64,000 nt of DNA from JAKAWM01 sp049966695 (GCA_049966695.1 JBMFUG010000001.1:1-64000); one strand, 5' to 3'; shown: positions 50,451-59,886, numbered from the stretch's first letter. A program made the numbers and translations. The notes: generated by a model not told the origin, from the letters alone.

Positions 50451-52889
50451 ATGCGGTCCCAAGTGCCGTGCCGTCGTAGTACTGGGGTTGTAACCACCAC
50501 GGGCACCGATGCTCATGTCCAGCCAACGGACGCCGATCAAAAGTACATGACTGGCGAAGTGCTGACGGCGCCGACGGATGGCCGCGCTCGAGGGGCCCAG
50601 CGGCCACATCAGTCGCAACCGCACACCGGCACCGAGCCCGACGACATCGCATGGGTAGCACCCTTCCTGAACCCCTCAGGGTACGGCGAGGAGGCGCGGG
50701 GTTTCCTTATGGGCCTGACGAGCAAGGGCTACCGCGTAGCAGCGCGCTCATCTGGAGATGAACCTCGTGATTTTCTAGAAGGTTTGGCCGACGACCCGGC
50801 TCTGGCACAACAGCTGCAGGCGTCTTTGACATGCCAGATAGCTCCCAACCCCACAGTAGTACTACACCTACCGGGCTACGCATTAAGCCCAGTAGAAGGT
50901 GCCAAGTTCACAATAGGGCGGACCATGTTCGAAACGGACAGCCTTCCCGTCAACTGGGTCGACAACTGCAACAGGCTGGACCAGGTCTGGGTGCCGTCCT
51001 CGTTCAACGCTGAGACTTTTTACAAGGCCGGCGTGCGTGTGCCGGTCCACGTTGTGCCTGGAGGCGTCGACACACGACGCTTTCGACCGGGGGTAGTTCC
51101 CCTCGACGTACCCGAGGCTCGTGGCGTTACCTTCCTTAGCATCTTCGAGTGGAGCCACCGCAAGGCACCCGATGTCATCATGAGCGCGTGGGCCCGAGCG
51201 TTCAGCCCTGACAGCCCAGTGTCGCTTGTGCTGCGGTGCTTCCCGCGCGGGCAGTTCGACAACCAGGCTGGCACCACAGACGCTCTCGTGAACAACCAGC
51301 TCGCCCTTCTCGGGTTCAGCCGTACAGAAGTCGCACCAATTGTAATTATTGACCAGCAACTACCTCCCAGTGCAATACCCCGGTTGATGGCACGCGCCGA
51401 TGTATTTGTCGGGGTATCGCGTGGAGAGGGTTGGGGACGTCCTCAAATGGAAGCGATGGCAAGCGGGCTAGCCGTAATAGGAACTCGCTGGAGCGGCAAC
51501 CTCGATTTCATGGACGACTCGAACAGCCTATTAGTCGAAATCGACGGTCTCGCACCGGTTGACGAGAAGATGGAAGTACCCTTCTACAGAGGCCATCGCT
51601 GGGCCGAGCCGTCGGTCGACCACTTGGTTGAGCTGCTCCGTCGAACTGCCAGGGACGCTCAGCTGGTACAGCGGCTCGGCAGAAAAGCTCGTGCCGACAT
51701 AGAGGCTCGGTGGCAGTGGGACAGCGCAGCCGATATCGCCGACAAGCGCCTAAGGGCTTTGCGGCCAAGACGGGCGACCCTAGCCACGTCCGTGCCGATG
51801 ACCAACCGAAACTGCGCTGTTGGCAGCCTGCACAATGAGCCCGAACCGGCGTCCGTGGGGCCGGCCTCGGGCAACCGCAATGGCTCAGCACGTCTGGACA
51901 GCCTTGCACCCTTCGCAACTCCTCCGATAGGTACGCCATCTCCCGACCAAAGCACTTCAGTGCAAGAGCTAGCACAGCTCGTGTACCGAGCGCTGTCTGC
52001 CATGAACAACGCTCTTCTTGAACAGCAGTCAGCCATAGCTGCCTTGCAAGCAAGCTCCTCCCACCAGCCTGGCAGGTCTCCCCACGATCAGCCAAGCCTT
52101 GAAGAACAATGGTCGCGGCGCCCGTTTTGTGCCCTACCTGGCGGGCTAAGGCTCATGGCCCCCTCAGGACGCGTAGTTATGGGTTACCGGCACGATAAAG
52201 GCAAGACGTCCCACATGGACCAAATATACGTCACGTTCGAAGACGCCTTCCGAGGTACATCAGAGCGCGTCAGTTACCTTCTCACCGAGTACCTCCCTTA
52301 CCTGCGTGACAGGCACAACGTGCTAGAGCTCGGGTGCGGCCGTGGCGAACTTTTAGCCATGTTGGCCCAGCACGGCATCCCTGCAAGGGGCGTGGACTCC
52401 GACGCTGGCATGCTCGAGCGCGCCCGGCGCCAAGGCCTTTCAGTCGTACAGGCCGACCTCCTCGATTACCTAGTAGAGCAAGCCGACGCCACTGTAGATG
52501 CCATCGTCTCAGTCCAAGTCATCGAGCACATTGACCCGACGGCGTTACCCCGGCTGCTCTCGCATGCTCGCAGGGTACTGCAACCCGGTGGCCTTCTCCT
52601 AATGGAGACAGTAAACCCGCACAACCTGACATCTGCCAAGCTGTTCTGGCTCGACCCAACTCATCGGCACCCCCTCTTCCCAGAAGCCATGGTCGTGCTG
52701 GCCGCCGCCGCCGGTTTTGATGAGACCGTTGTCCTGTTCCCTGGGTCTACCGGCGACCTCGACGCTGACCTGTCCAGGTGCGACAGGTACGCACTCCTTG
52801 GCAAGGTTGGCAACGCCTGCCAAGAGCCTGCACCGCCAACCGCCCATGACTCCCAAGGCTTGTCCGATGCGCCCCAGTCGCTCACATAA
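50451..52889 (+). CDS. Bifunctional GT4 glycosyltransferase - SAM methyltransferase
   Basis: Up to 812 aa; the start could also be ATG 50547. Residues ~65-440 form a GT4 (GT-B) transferase: AWVAPFLNPSGYGEEARGF, FETDSLPVNWVDNCNRLDQVWVPS, and the E-x7-E motif in GEGWGRPQMEAMASG. A Ser/Pro linker (~450-560) leads to a class I methyltransferase (~590-790) with VLELGCGRGELLAML and VSVQVIEHIDPTALP. It likely adds a sugar and then O-methylates it. Sits between fliA and flagellin, so flagellin glycosylation is the inferred role. Its 3' end overlaps the next gene. Confidence 0.8.
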   Translation: MRSQVPCRRSTGVVTTTGTDAHVQPTDADQKYMTGEVLTAPTDGRARGAQRPHQSQPHTGTEPDDIAWVAPFLNPSGYGEEARGFLMGLTSKGYRVAARSSGDEPRDFLEGLADDPALAQQLQASLTCQIAPNPTVVLHLPGYALSPVEGAKFTIGRTMFETDSLPVNWVDNCNRLDQVWVPSSFNAETFYKAGVRVPVHVVPGGVDTRRFRPGVVPLDVPEARGVTFLSIFEWSHRKAPDVIMSAWARAFSPDSPVSLVLRCFPRGQFDNQAGTTDALVNNQLALLGFSRTEVAPIVIIDQQLPPSAIPRLMARADVFVGVSRGEGWGRPQMEAMASGLAVIGTRWSGNLDFMDDSNSLLVEIDGLAPVDEKMEVPFYRGHRWAEPSVDHLVELLRRTARDAQLVQRLGRKARADIEARWQWDSAADIADKRLRALRPRRATLATSVPMTNRNCAVGSLHNEPEPASVGPASGNRNGSARLDSLAPFATPPIGTPSPDQSTSVQELAQLVYRALSAMNNALLEQQSAIAALQASSSHQPGRSPHDQPSLEEQWSRRPFCALPGGLRLMAPSGRVVMGYRHDKGKTSHMDQIYVTFEDAFRGTSERVSYLLTEYLPYLRDRHNVLELGCGRGELLAMLAQHGIPARGVDSDAGMLERARRQGLSVVQADLLDYLVEQADATVDAIVSVQVIEHIDPTALPRLLSHARRVLQPGGLLLMETVNPHNLTSAKLFWLDPTHRHPLFPEAMVVLAAAAGFDETVVLFPGSTGDLDADLSRCDRYALLGKVGNACQEPAPPTAHDSQGLSDAPQSLT

Positions 52890-55800
52890 CCGCGCGCCGC
52901 ACGCCGCTCCTCACGCTTCCAGCAAGCGTCTGGCTCACAAGCAGGCCGCGGCCCCGCCTAGCTTCAGCGTCGACTGGGAGGGGGACATTTTTCAGCACCA
53001 CAGCCTCTCGCTAGTAAACCAGGCGCTGTGCTCTCGCCTCATCCAGCGAGGCATCGACGTTGCGGTACAGGCATTAGATGCACCGCCCCTCAATGGCAGT
53101 GCTTTTAGTAGCCCCGTACCAGAACGCAACATCAACGTCACTGGTCGCTCCCCCACCATCACGGTCCGCCATAGCTGGCCGCCCCGTTTCGACCCTCGGC
53201 CTCCCAGCTTGTGGGCACATATACAGCCTTGGGAGTTCGGCGGCGTCCCCGACACGTGGGTAAGCTCCCTCCAGCACGCAGACGAAGTATGGGCACCGTC
53301 AACGTGGGTCCGAGACAACTACATTGCCAGCGGCCTGTCCGACGACAAGGTGCAGCTAGTACCCAACGGCGTCGACACCACGCTCTTCACGCCGTACGGC
53401 CCTCGGTACCCGCTCTCTACCCAGAAAGCGTTCCGGTTCTTGTTCATCGGTGGGCTCATAGCCCGCAAGGGCATCGACTTGCTTCTCCGGGCTTACATGG
53501 ACGCCTTTTCACCCAACGACGACGTGTGCTTGGTCATAAAGGGCTTTGGCTCCAACAGTGTGTACGCCAACGGTTTGTACGACATGGTACGTTCGTTGTG
53601 CGCCAGCCAAGAAGGCCCGGCCATAGAGCTCATCGAAGCTGACCTGTCGCAAAATGATATGGCAAGCCTTTACCGCTCCTGCGACGTCCTTGTACGCCCT
53701 TACCGCGGCGAAGGTTTTGCTTTGCCGGTCGTCGAGGCCATGGCCAGCGGCGTACCCGTGGTGGTCACGGCAGACGGTGCGACGGCGGACTTCTGTGATG
53801 ACTCCGATGCATGGCTTTTACCGAGCCGACGGCAAACTTTACGACAGGTTGGTGGCGTCGGCCCCAGCAGATTGGGTTATTGGATGGCCGAACCAGACTT
53901 AGGCTATCTAACTAACTTATTGAGAGAGCTGCCGAACCTTCAGGCCGAGTCTGCAATAAAAGCCAAGCGGGCCCGTGACCAGGTTGTGCACAACTACAGC
54001 TGGGACAAAGTCGTCGACGTTGTAGAGGCGCGGCTCAGGAACATGGCAGCGAACAGCACCTCGCCGGCTTTTAGAGACCGCCGTAATCGCTCCACAGGCC
54101 CAACCAGTGCTCAGCCTTACAAGGATTATAAAGTGAACAGCCATGCCGGACTGCCTACAGCACCAAAAGTGCTCCTCTCGGCTTGCTTGATCGTGAAGGA
54201 TGAAGAAAAAACACTGCCCGACTGCTTAGAATCCCTCCATCGAGTGGTCGACGAGGTCGTCGTCTACGACACCGGCTCCAGCGATGGGACAGTCGCCCTG
54301 GCAAAGCGCGCGGGTGCGAGGGTGTTCCAGGGTTACTGGGACAACGACTTCAGCCGAGCGCGCAATGCCGCTTTGGAGCAGTGCAGCGGGGACTGGGTGC
54401 TTTGGGTGGACGCCGACGAGCACTTCGTGTGCGACGCTGTGCCAAGGCTCCGAGGGCTCCTCGCTCAATTGGGACGCGCGGAAGAGCCTGACGCGTTGCT
54501 GGTGGACATCTACAACTTTGGCGGGGACGGCTCCATGCTCGGCAACGTCCATCGCGCATTTCGCATCTTCCGCAAGTCTGCCTGCTGCTGGTACGGCATG
54601 CTGCACGAGCAGGTAGACCTGCGGCCCGCTCTCGCAAGCTCACGCTCCGTCAAGGCGGCCGTGCTGGAGGGTGCCCACATAGACCACTACGGCTACCTGG
54701 ACAAGGTCATCCGCGAGCGTGACAAGCTCGCTCGCAACTTGCGCCTAGCGGAGGCTGCCTTGGAGAGCGAGCCACTAGAGGGCCAAGAGGGGATGCCGCA
54801 GCTCAACTTCGCTCGCTCCCTGGCCGCCCTCGGCCGCTGCGACGAAGCACAGCCTCATTTCGAAGCCGCTCTCGCCTTGGCCCACGAAGGCGTCCAAAGG
54901 CGCACCGTGCTGCTGCATTTAACCCAAAACCTGCTGACATTAGAGCGTTACGTAGACGTCCTCCGGTACACAGAGATGTTTAGGCAGGCCAGCAAGAAGA
55001 CCGGCCTCGTCGACTACCTTGAAGGTGTCGCGCGTAGACGTCTGGGCCAGCTCGACGACGCCATCGGCCTCTTCGAAAGGGCAGGCGAGCTTGTAGACGA
55101 CAATGGCTTCGCTTACCCCGAGGCGATGTTGCACGCTGAGCTAGCCGCCGCGCTCGTAGACGCGGGCAGGCCGGCAGACGCCGCCGAGCACCTTGTCAAA
55201 CTAGTGGGCGAAGGCCACAACGTCTTGGCGATGACCGCCGCCCTGAAAATCTTTGCGTCAACAGGCAAGCCCCCAGAAGAGCTTGCTGCCGCTATGCCCG
55301 AAGACGACCTCGACAAGGTCGGCGCGGCTCTGCTCCTGGTGCCGCCTGTCGTGGCGGCACCAGTGGCCGAGGCTCTGTACGCACGGCTCGGGCCGCGTCC
55401 AGCCCTGCTCGCTGCCGCCATCCGCTTCGCGCCCGCCCTGCCCGTCCTGCAGGCGCTCGAGTGGTCCGCACGCCTGAGGGCCATCGGCATGTCCAGCCGA
55501 TGCCCTTTGCTCTCTCAGGCACAGACAGCCGTGCTTGACACACGAGACCGAGTGCGCGCCGCTCTTACAGCTCATGCGGCCTTTGGGGACCCTGTAGCGG
55601 CCTCTCTCGCCCTGGATTTAGCACCGGGCGTGCCCCTAGCTCAGCTGGCGGCCGTTCTTGCCGAGGTCACGGTGCTAGACCCACCTATGACACCAGACTT
55701 TGCGCGAGCCGTTGCCGGCCCCGGCGCTCCCGCGGCAGGGCCAGTTGGGTCGCCGGACGGTCGCCGCGACGCTGTGGCCACAGCTCTCCGGGAGCTCGGC

Positions 55801-55899
55801 TACGGGGACCTAGCTGAGCAAATCAAGAACGGCTGGCAAGATGACGACCCGACCGCGCCCTTTGCAGCTCAGGTCGAGGCCGTGGCTGCCGATCGCTAG
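52867..55899 (+). CDS. Large GT4 - GT2 - TPR glycosyltransferase
   Basis: 1,010 aa from ATG 52867 (AAGG upstream); ATG 52846 is possible. Order: GT4 transferase (~25-395; PNGVDTTLF, FLFIGGLIARKGIDLLLRAY, YRGEGFALPVVEAMASG), linker, GT2 transferase (~430-560; SACLIVKDEEKTLPDCLES, VVYDTGSSDG, DFSRARNAAL, DxD in VLWVDADEHF), then helical TPR-like repeats (~640-790) and an Ala-rich C-terminal part. GT2-TPR enzymes often modify proteins, and the gene ends 69 nt before flagellin. Two transferases in one chain suggest a disaccharide or chain on flagellin. Overlaps the previous gene by 23 nt. Confidence 0.82.
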   Translation: MRPSRSHNRAPHAAPHASSKRLAHKQAAAPPSFSVDWEGDIFQHHSLSLVNQALCSRLIQRGIDVAVQALDAPPLNGSAFSSPVPERNINVTGRSPTITVRHSWPPRFDPRPPSLWAHIQPWEFGGVPDTWVSSLQHADEVWAPSTWVRDNYIASGLSDDKVQLVPNGVDTTLFTPYGPRYPLSTQKAFRFLFIGGLIARKGIDLLLRAYMDAFSPNDDVCLVIKGFGSNSVYANGLYDMVRSLCASQEGPAIELIEADLSQNDMASLYRSCDVLVRPYRGEGFALPVVEAMASGVPVVVTADGATADFCDDSDAWLLPSRRQTLRQVGGVGPSRLGYWMAEPDLGYLTNLLRELPNLQAESAIKAKRARDQVVHNYSWDKVVDVVEARLRNMAANSTSPAFRDRRNRSTGPTSAQPYKDYKVNSHAGLPTAPKVLLSACLIVKDEEKTLPDCLESLHRVVDEVVVYDTGSSDGTVALAKRAGARVFQGYWDNDFSRARNAALEQCSGDWVLWVDADEHFVCDAVPRLRGLLAQLGRAEEPDALLVDIYNFGGDGSMLGNVHRAFRIFRKSACCWYGMLHEQVDLRPALASSRSVKAAVLEGAHIDHYGYLDKVIRERDKLARNLRLAEAALESEPLEGQEGMPQLNFARSLAALGRCDEAQPHFEAALALAHEGVQRRTVLLHLTQNLLTLERYVDVLRYTEMFRQASKKTGLVDYLEGVARRRLGQLDDAIGLFERAGELVDDNGFAYPEAMLHAELAAALVDAGRPADAAEHLVKLVGEGHNVLAMTAALKIFASTGKPPEELAAAMPEDDLDKVGAALLLVPPVVAAPVAEALYARLGPRPALLAAAIRFAPALPVLQALEWSARLRAIGMSSRCPLLSQAQTAVLDTRDRVRAALTAHAAFGDPVAASLALDLAPGVPLAQLAAVLAEVTVLDPPMTPDFARAVAGPGAPAAGPVGSPDGRRDAVATALRELGYGDLAEQIKNGWQDDDPTAPFAAQVEAVAADR
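55868..55893 (+). promoter_or_regulatory. Sigma-28-type promoter of fliC
   Basis: CTCAGGT (55868-55874), 14 nt, CCGAT (55889-55893). It lies inside the last codons of the upstream glycosyltransferase gene and would start transcription near 55900, giving a ~65-nt leader before the flagellin ATG. Confidence 0.6.
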
Positions 55900-55925
55900 A
55901 GACGGCCCAGCACTGGGCAACCACA

Positions 55926-55976
55926 GGGTGCTTACGGAAGAGCCCCCTTTAGACCCCATGGAGGAAAAATGGGTCT
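55926..55976 (+). promoter_or_regulatory. Two CsrA-type hairpins in the flagellin leader
   Basis: Hairpin 1: GGGTGCT (55926-55932) pairs with AGCCCCC (55941-55947), one mismatch, loop holding ACGGA. Hairpin 2: AGACCC (55951-55956) pairs with GGGTCT (55971-55976); the 14-nt loop holds ATGGAGG, the ribosome site, and most of the start codon. GGA in a hairpin loop is the known CsrA target, and two adjacent sites would suit a CsrA dimer. Confidence 0.55.
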
Positions 55977-57099
55977 TGACATTGTCACCAACATAATGGC
56001 CCAGCAGGCCTCGAACGACCTGTCCACCAACGAAGCCAATATGCAGTCAGCTTTGGAAAAGCTGTCCTCTGGCTACCAGATCAACAACGCGGCAGACGAC
56101 GCATCTGGCCTAGTGATAAGCCAGCACTTGCAGGCTCAGATAGGCGCCTTCCAGCAAGCGCAGTCCAACACGCAGGCCGGCATCAACGTTATCCAGACAG
56201 CAAGCGGCGCTCTCAACACGGTGAGCACGATCCTGCAGCGCATCAACACCCTTGCAGTGGAAGCTCAAAACGGCACAGCCACTGACAATACAGCGATCAC
56301 CGCGGCCCAGGACGAGGTGAACCAGTCTCTCTCGTCAATAGTCGACATCGCCCAGACCACCGTCTACGGCGACAACCAGCTCCTCGTCCACGGCTCAGCG
56401 AGCAGCGTCAACTATACGTTCCAGGTTGGCTACGACTCCTCTAACGCGAGCCAAGTCGCCTTCTCAGTCTCGGCGTTGACCCTGGCAAACCTTGGCCTGG
56501 TCATGAACTCTGTCGACTTCACGGCGGCTGGCGGCATTTCCAGTGTCGTCAGCAACCTCGCTTCTGGTACTTACGATATCAGTATCTCCGCTGATGCCTC
56601 CGCCGGTGCCTCCGCAATGGCGATCAATATTGCGAATGGCAGTGATGTGCTGGGCACTGCGGTTGTAACCGATGGCGGCACGGCCGGCGAAGTCGCTACG
56701 ATCAACCTCGGGACTTTCGGCGTGGTCAACCTCACTCTAAGCGGTCCGCTGACATCGGCAACCGCGCTCACGGCAACGCAGACATATGCGAACATCAACA
56801 GTACGACGAGCCTAGCCTTGGGCAGTGCCGACGTCATAGACGTCGTACAAAATGCCATCGCGACGGTATCGTCAATGCAAGGCGAGTTCGGTGCTTACCA
56901 AAACGAACTGCAGCACATCTCCGACAACGAGACTGTGATGGTACAAAACCTGCAGTCGTCCAACGCAAGCATCGAGGACACCAACATGGCATCGGAGATG
57001 GTCAACTTCACCCAGGACCAAGTCCTCGTCCAAGCAGGGGTCTCTATGCTGGCGCAGGCCAACCAGATACCCCAGTACGTGCTCAAGTTGCTCGGCTAA
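55969..57099 (+). CDS. fliC: Flagellin
   Basis: 376 aa. Conserved N-terminal D0/D1 (IMAQQASNDLSTNEANMQSA, LEKLSSGYQINNAADDASGL, SNTQAGINVIQTASGALNTV) and C-terminal D1/D0 (QNELQHISDNETVMVQNLQS, DTNMASEMVNFTQDQVLVQA, LAQANQIPQYVLKLLG). The centre (~150-300) is Ser/Thr/Ala-rich, has lower GC, and offers many O-glycosylation sites. GGAGGAAAA ribosome site. Own sigma-28 promoter and CsrA-type leader. Confidence 0.95.
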   Translation: MGLDIVTNIMAQQASNDLSTNEANMQSALEKLSSGYQINNAADDASGLVISQHLQAQIGAFQQAQSNTQAGINVIQTASGALNTVSTILQRINTLAVEAQNGTATDNTAITAAQDEVNQSLSSIVDIAQTTVYGDNQLLVHGSASSVNYTFQVGYDSSNASQVAFSVSALTLANLGLVMNSVDFTAAGGISSVVSNLASGTYDISISADASAGASAMAINIANGSDVLGTAVVTDGGTAGEVATINLGTFGVVNLTLSGPLTSATALTATQTYANINSTTSLALGSADVIDVVQNAIATVSSMQGEFGAYQNELQHISDNETVMVQNLQSSNASIEDTNMASEMVNFTQDQVLVQAGVSMLAQANQIPQYVLKLLG

Positions 57100-57112
57100 G
57101 GCTGGGCAGTCC

Positions 57113-57169
57113 TTGGCACGTGCCAACGGGCAGCGTAGCGGCCGGCAAGCACCACGACGGCCGCTACGC
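57113..57169 (+). terminator. Palindrome and 11-bp stem-loop after fliC
   Basis: TTGGCACGTGCCAA (57113-57126, perfect palindrome) is followed by an 11-bp stem GCGTAGCGGCC / GGCCGCTACGC (57133-57143, 57159-57169) with a 15-nt loop and no T-run. Probable fliC terminator or processing site separating high flagellin output from fliD. Confidence 0.5.
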
Positions 57170-57280
57170 CCCAGGCAAGTGCCCCCGTGCTACCCCCGCC
57201 GAGCCAGGACCTTAAGCCTTACTGGGCGAGCATGCCGGTCCTTTGCGTGAGGCATTAGCAGCGATCAGCAGGAGGCAACG

Positions 57281-57313
57281 ATGTCGGTCAGTTCAAGTGG
57301 TTCTTCAACATGA
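57281..57313 (+). CDS. 10-codon ORF translationally coupled to fliD
   Basis: ATG 57281 follows an ideal GGAGG with 5-nt spacing and encodes MSVSSSGSST, then TGA (57311-57313) overlapping the fliD ATG (57310) as ATGA. The Ser-rich peptide resembles FliD N-termini. Either a leader peptide that couples ribosomes onto fliD, or the true FliD start with a frame change or sequence error. Confidence 0.4.
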   Translation: MSVSSSGSST

Positions 57314-59886
57314 GCACCTTGCAAGGCCTTGGCTACCTCAACACAGCACAAACGCTGTCGGCACTCTTGGGCACTTCTGACACGAGCCTGGCCTCCCTAG
57401 AAGAAGGCTCGCCCATCACGATCTCGGGCGCAGCCTCAGGGGTCGACACAGCTGAGATAGTCGCGGAGCTGATGCAGGTCGCGGCAATGCCTCAACAGGA
57501 GCTGCAGGCCCAGCTCAACCAGGCCTCCACAGTGCTCGCCAGCTACCAAGAACTTTCCAACGACGTCGCCACGCTGCTTTCCGTGTCGGACACCCTGGAG
57601 TCCCCCTCGGGCTGGCAGGCCTGGATCCCCAACTCGACCAGCGCCGACGCTACCGCCACTGTGGGAGCGGGAGCGGTCGGCGGCTCCATAACCTTCGCAG
57701 TAGACGCTCTGGCTCAGGCAGACTCCATGATCTCGTCAGGTAGCGTCTCTTCACAAAGCTCTCAGGTGACAAGCGGCCCGCTGCTAGTTGCAGTCGGCGG
57801 TGGGGGGCTCGGTATCGGCACGCTGGCTTCGACCAACCTCTCGATCGGCAACCACACGATCGCCGTTACGCAAGCGTCGGCCGGTGCCTCGCTAGCAGCC
57901 AGTAGCGCCCCTGCGAGCTCCACAACCATAACGACGGGGAGCAACGACACCTTGGACTACAGCTTGGACGGCACCAGCGGCTCGCTGACCATAGCTGCCG
58001 GCACTTACAGCGCGTCGCAGCTCGCCGCTGCCGTCCAGTCCGCTTCGGGTGGCAGCCTCACAGCCTCGCTCAACTCAGCCGGCGACATCGTCCTCACCAC
58101 CACGGCCCAAGGCAGCAGCACCTCGCTCCAGGTGACAGGAGGAGATGCGGCCTCGGCTCTCGGCTTCACGACCACCCCCAGCGCGACAGCCTACGGTACA
58201 AACGGGGTGGTGACTGTAGACGGGGTTTCCAACACCCTCACCAACTTTTCGCCGGGCAACGCCGTTACCTTGAACGGGCCCAGCGGTGCTACCGTCACCG
58301 CGACCTTCACGGGCCCGCTGAGCGTTGGCTCGCTCACCGCAGCGGAAGTGAACACGGGCAACGGCAGCTTGCAAGATGTCGTAGATGCCATCAACTCGTC
58401 AGGCATAGGGGTCTCAGCGTCGGCCGTCACCACCGGGACCGACCAGTACAGGCTGTCGCTACAGTCCACTGCGAGCGGGGCAGCAAATACGATCAACATC
58501 GACCCCAACGCCTTCAGCGGCCTCGGGACGATGACTACCGTCACCGCTGCAGCCAATGCACAGATAACCGTCGGCACCGGCTCTGGAGCCTTCATCGTCA
58601 CCAACAGCTCCAACAACATCACCGGTCTTATGCCCGGGGTCACAATACAGCTGCTGGCAGCCAACCCTGGGCAGGAGACTACGATCTCGTTGGAGCCCGA
58701 CGGCCAGACAATGGCTAGCACCGTGCAGAGCCTTGTAACGGCCGCTAACCAGCTCATAACTGACCTCAATACCGCGACTGCTTACACTCCTGCGAGCTCC
58801 TCGTCGTCAGGTTCTGCAACTGCAGGGCCCCTGCTCGGCGACCCGACTGCCGACGCGCTGCTCAACTCTGTCCTGTCTGCGGTGGGCAGCCAAGCCGGCG
58901 TCAACTCCACCGGCTCGGCGGGTCTCCTTGGCATCACGATGAACCAGAACGGCACGCTCTCGTTTGACCAGGCGACGTTTGCGGCTGCTTACGATGCCAA
59001 CCCCACCCAAGTCGCCAATACCTTCATCTCGGGCGGCTCCAGCTCAAACCCGCTCATGTCTTTTTACGAGTCAAGCGACGCCACGGTGCCGGGCCAGTAC
59101 CAGGTGGACGTCACCCAAGCCGCCTCACAGGCCACCGACACAGGAGCCGCGGTTTCAGGCGGCAGTGTCAGCACGGCAGAGACGCTGACCGTTACTTCTG
59201 CCGGCAGCACCGCGACCTACACCACCACGGCCGGAGAAAGCCTTGCCGACATCGCCGCCGGTCTAAACCAAGCCTTCGCCACGGCAAACGTGGCTGTCAA
59301 CGCGAGCGTCGTCAACGGAGCACTGCAGCTCACCAGCATGGCCTACGGGTCGTCGGCATCCTTCACCGTGAGCTCGACAGCCTCGGGTAGCGGCACCACG
59401 GGGCTCGTAAGCACCTCCGGTACACCCGAGACCTTCACCGGTACCGATGTCCAGGGCACCATTGACGGCCAGGCGGCGACAGGCACAGGCCAGCTCCTCC
59501 TCGGGGCTATCAACACCCCCGCTCAGGGGCTGCTCGTCAATGTCAACGCCACACCCGCACAGCTTTCGGCTGCTGGAGGGACGATCACAAGCACCATCAC
59601 CTACCAGCCCGGCATTGCCCAAGCACTGGCGAACGTCGCTTACGCCGCCGGCAACCCAGCGAACGGCACGCTTGTCAACGCGATCAATGGCGAGCAGTCC
59701 GAGATGAGCAACCTCTCCACGCAGATATCAAATTGGAACCCAATCCTGCAAGAAGAGCAAGCCCAGCTTGAGAACGAGTTCAACGCAATGGAGACCGCCA
59801 TGGCAACGTTGAAGTCCACGCAGAGCTACTTGTCCCAGTACATGGCGCAGTCTGCCAACTCGTCTTCGTCGTCAAGCGGTGGCTAG
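57310..59886 (+). CDS. fliD: Flagellar filament cap protein FliD
   Basis: 858 aa, much longer than common FliD (450-650). N-terminal FliD domain (ISGAASGVDTAEIVAELMQV, QQELQAQLNQASTVLASY), the central FliD domain, and a C-terminal coiled helix (NWNPILQEEQAQLENEFNAM, ATLKSTQSYLSQYMAQ). The excess is repeated Thr/Ser/Gly beta-type modules in the middle, as in surface-exposed caps. Caps the filament and guides flagellin folding. No own ribosome site close to ATG 57310; coupling to the short upstream ORF is likely. Confidence 0.93.
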   Translation: MSTLQGLGYLNTAQTLSALLGTSDTSLASLEEGSPITISGAASGVDTAEIVAELMQVAAMPQQELQAQLNQASTVLASYQELSNDVATLLSVSDTLESPSGWQAWIPNSTSADATATVGAGAVGGSITFAVDALAQADSMISSGSVSSQSSQVTSGPLLVAVGGGGLGIGTLASTNLSIGNHTIAVTQASAGASLAASSAPASSTTITTGSNDTLDYSLDGTSGSLTIAAGTYSASQLAAAVQSASGGSLTASLNSAGDIVLTTTAQGSSTSLQVTGGDAASALGFTTTPSATAYGTNGVVTVDGVSNTLTNFSPGNAVTLNGPSGATVTATFTGPLSVGSLTAAEVNTGNGSLQDVVDAINSSGIGVSASAVTTGTDQYRLSLQSTASGAANTINIDPNAFSGLGTMTTVTAAANAQITVGTGSGAFIVTNSSNNITGLMPGVTIQLLAANPGQETTISLEPDGQTMASTVQSLVTAANQLITDLNTATAYTPASSSSSGSATAGPLLGDPTADALLNSVLSAVGSQAGVNSTGSAGLLGITMNQNGTLSFDQATFAAAYDANPTQVANTFISGGSSSNPLMSFYESSDATVPGQYQVDVTQAASQATDTGAAVSGGSVSTAETLTVTSAGSTATYTTTAGESLADIAAGLNQAFATANVAVNASVVNGALQLTSMAYGSSASFTVSSTASGSGTTGLVSTSGTPETFTGTDVQGTIDGQAATGTGQLLLGAINTPAQGLLVNVNATPAQLSAAGGTITSTITYQPGIAQALANVAYAAGNPANGTLVNAINGEQSEMSNLSTQISNWNPILQEEQAQLENEFNAMETAMATLKSTQSYLSQYMAQSANSSSSSSGG

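Noticed and set aside
50486..50510. Possible fourth sigma-28 promoter (GGTTGT-N14-CCGAT) before the GT4-methyltransferase gene
   Set aside because: The -10-like CCGAT fits, but the -35 half matches poorly and lies within the longest reading frame.
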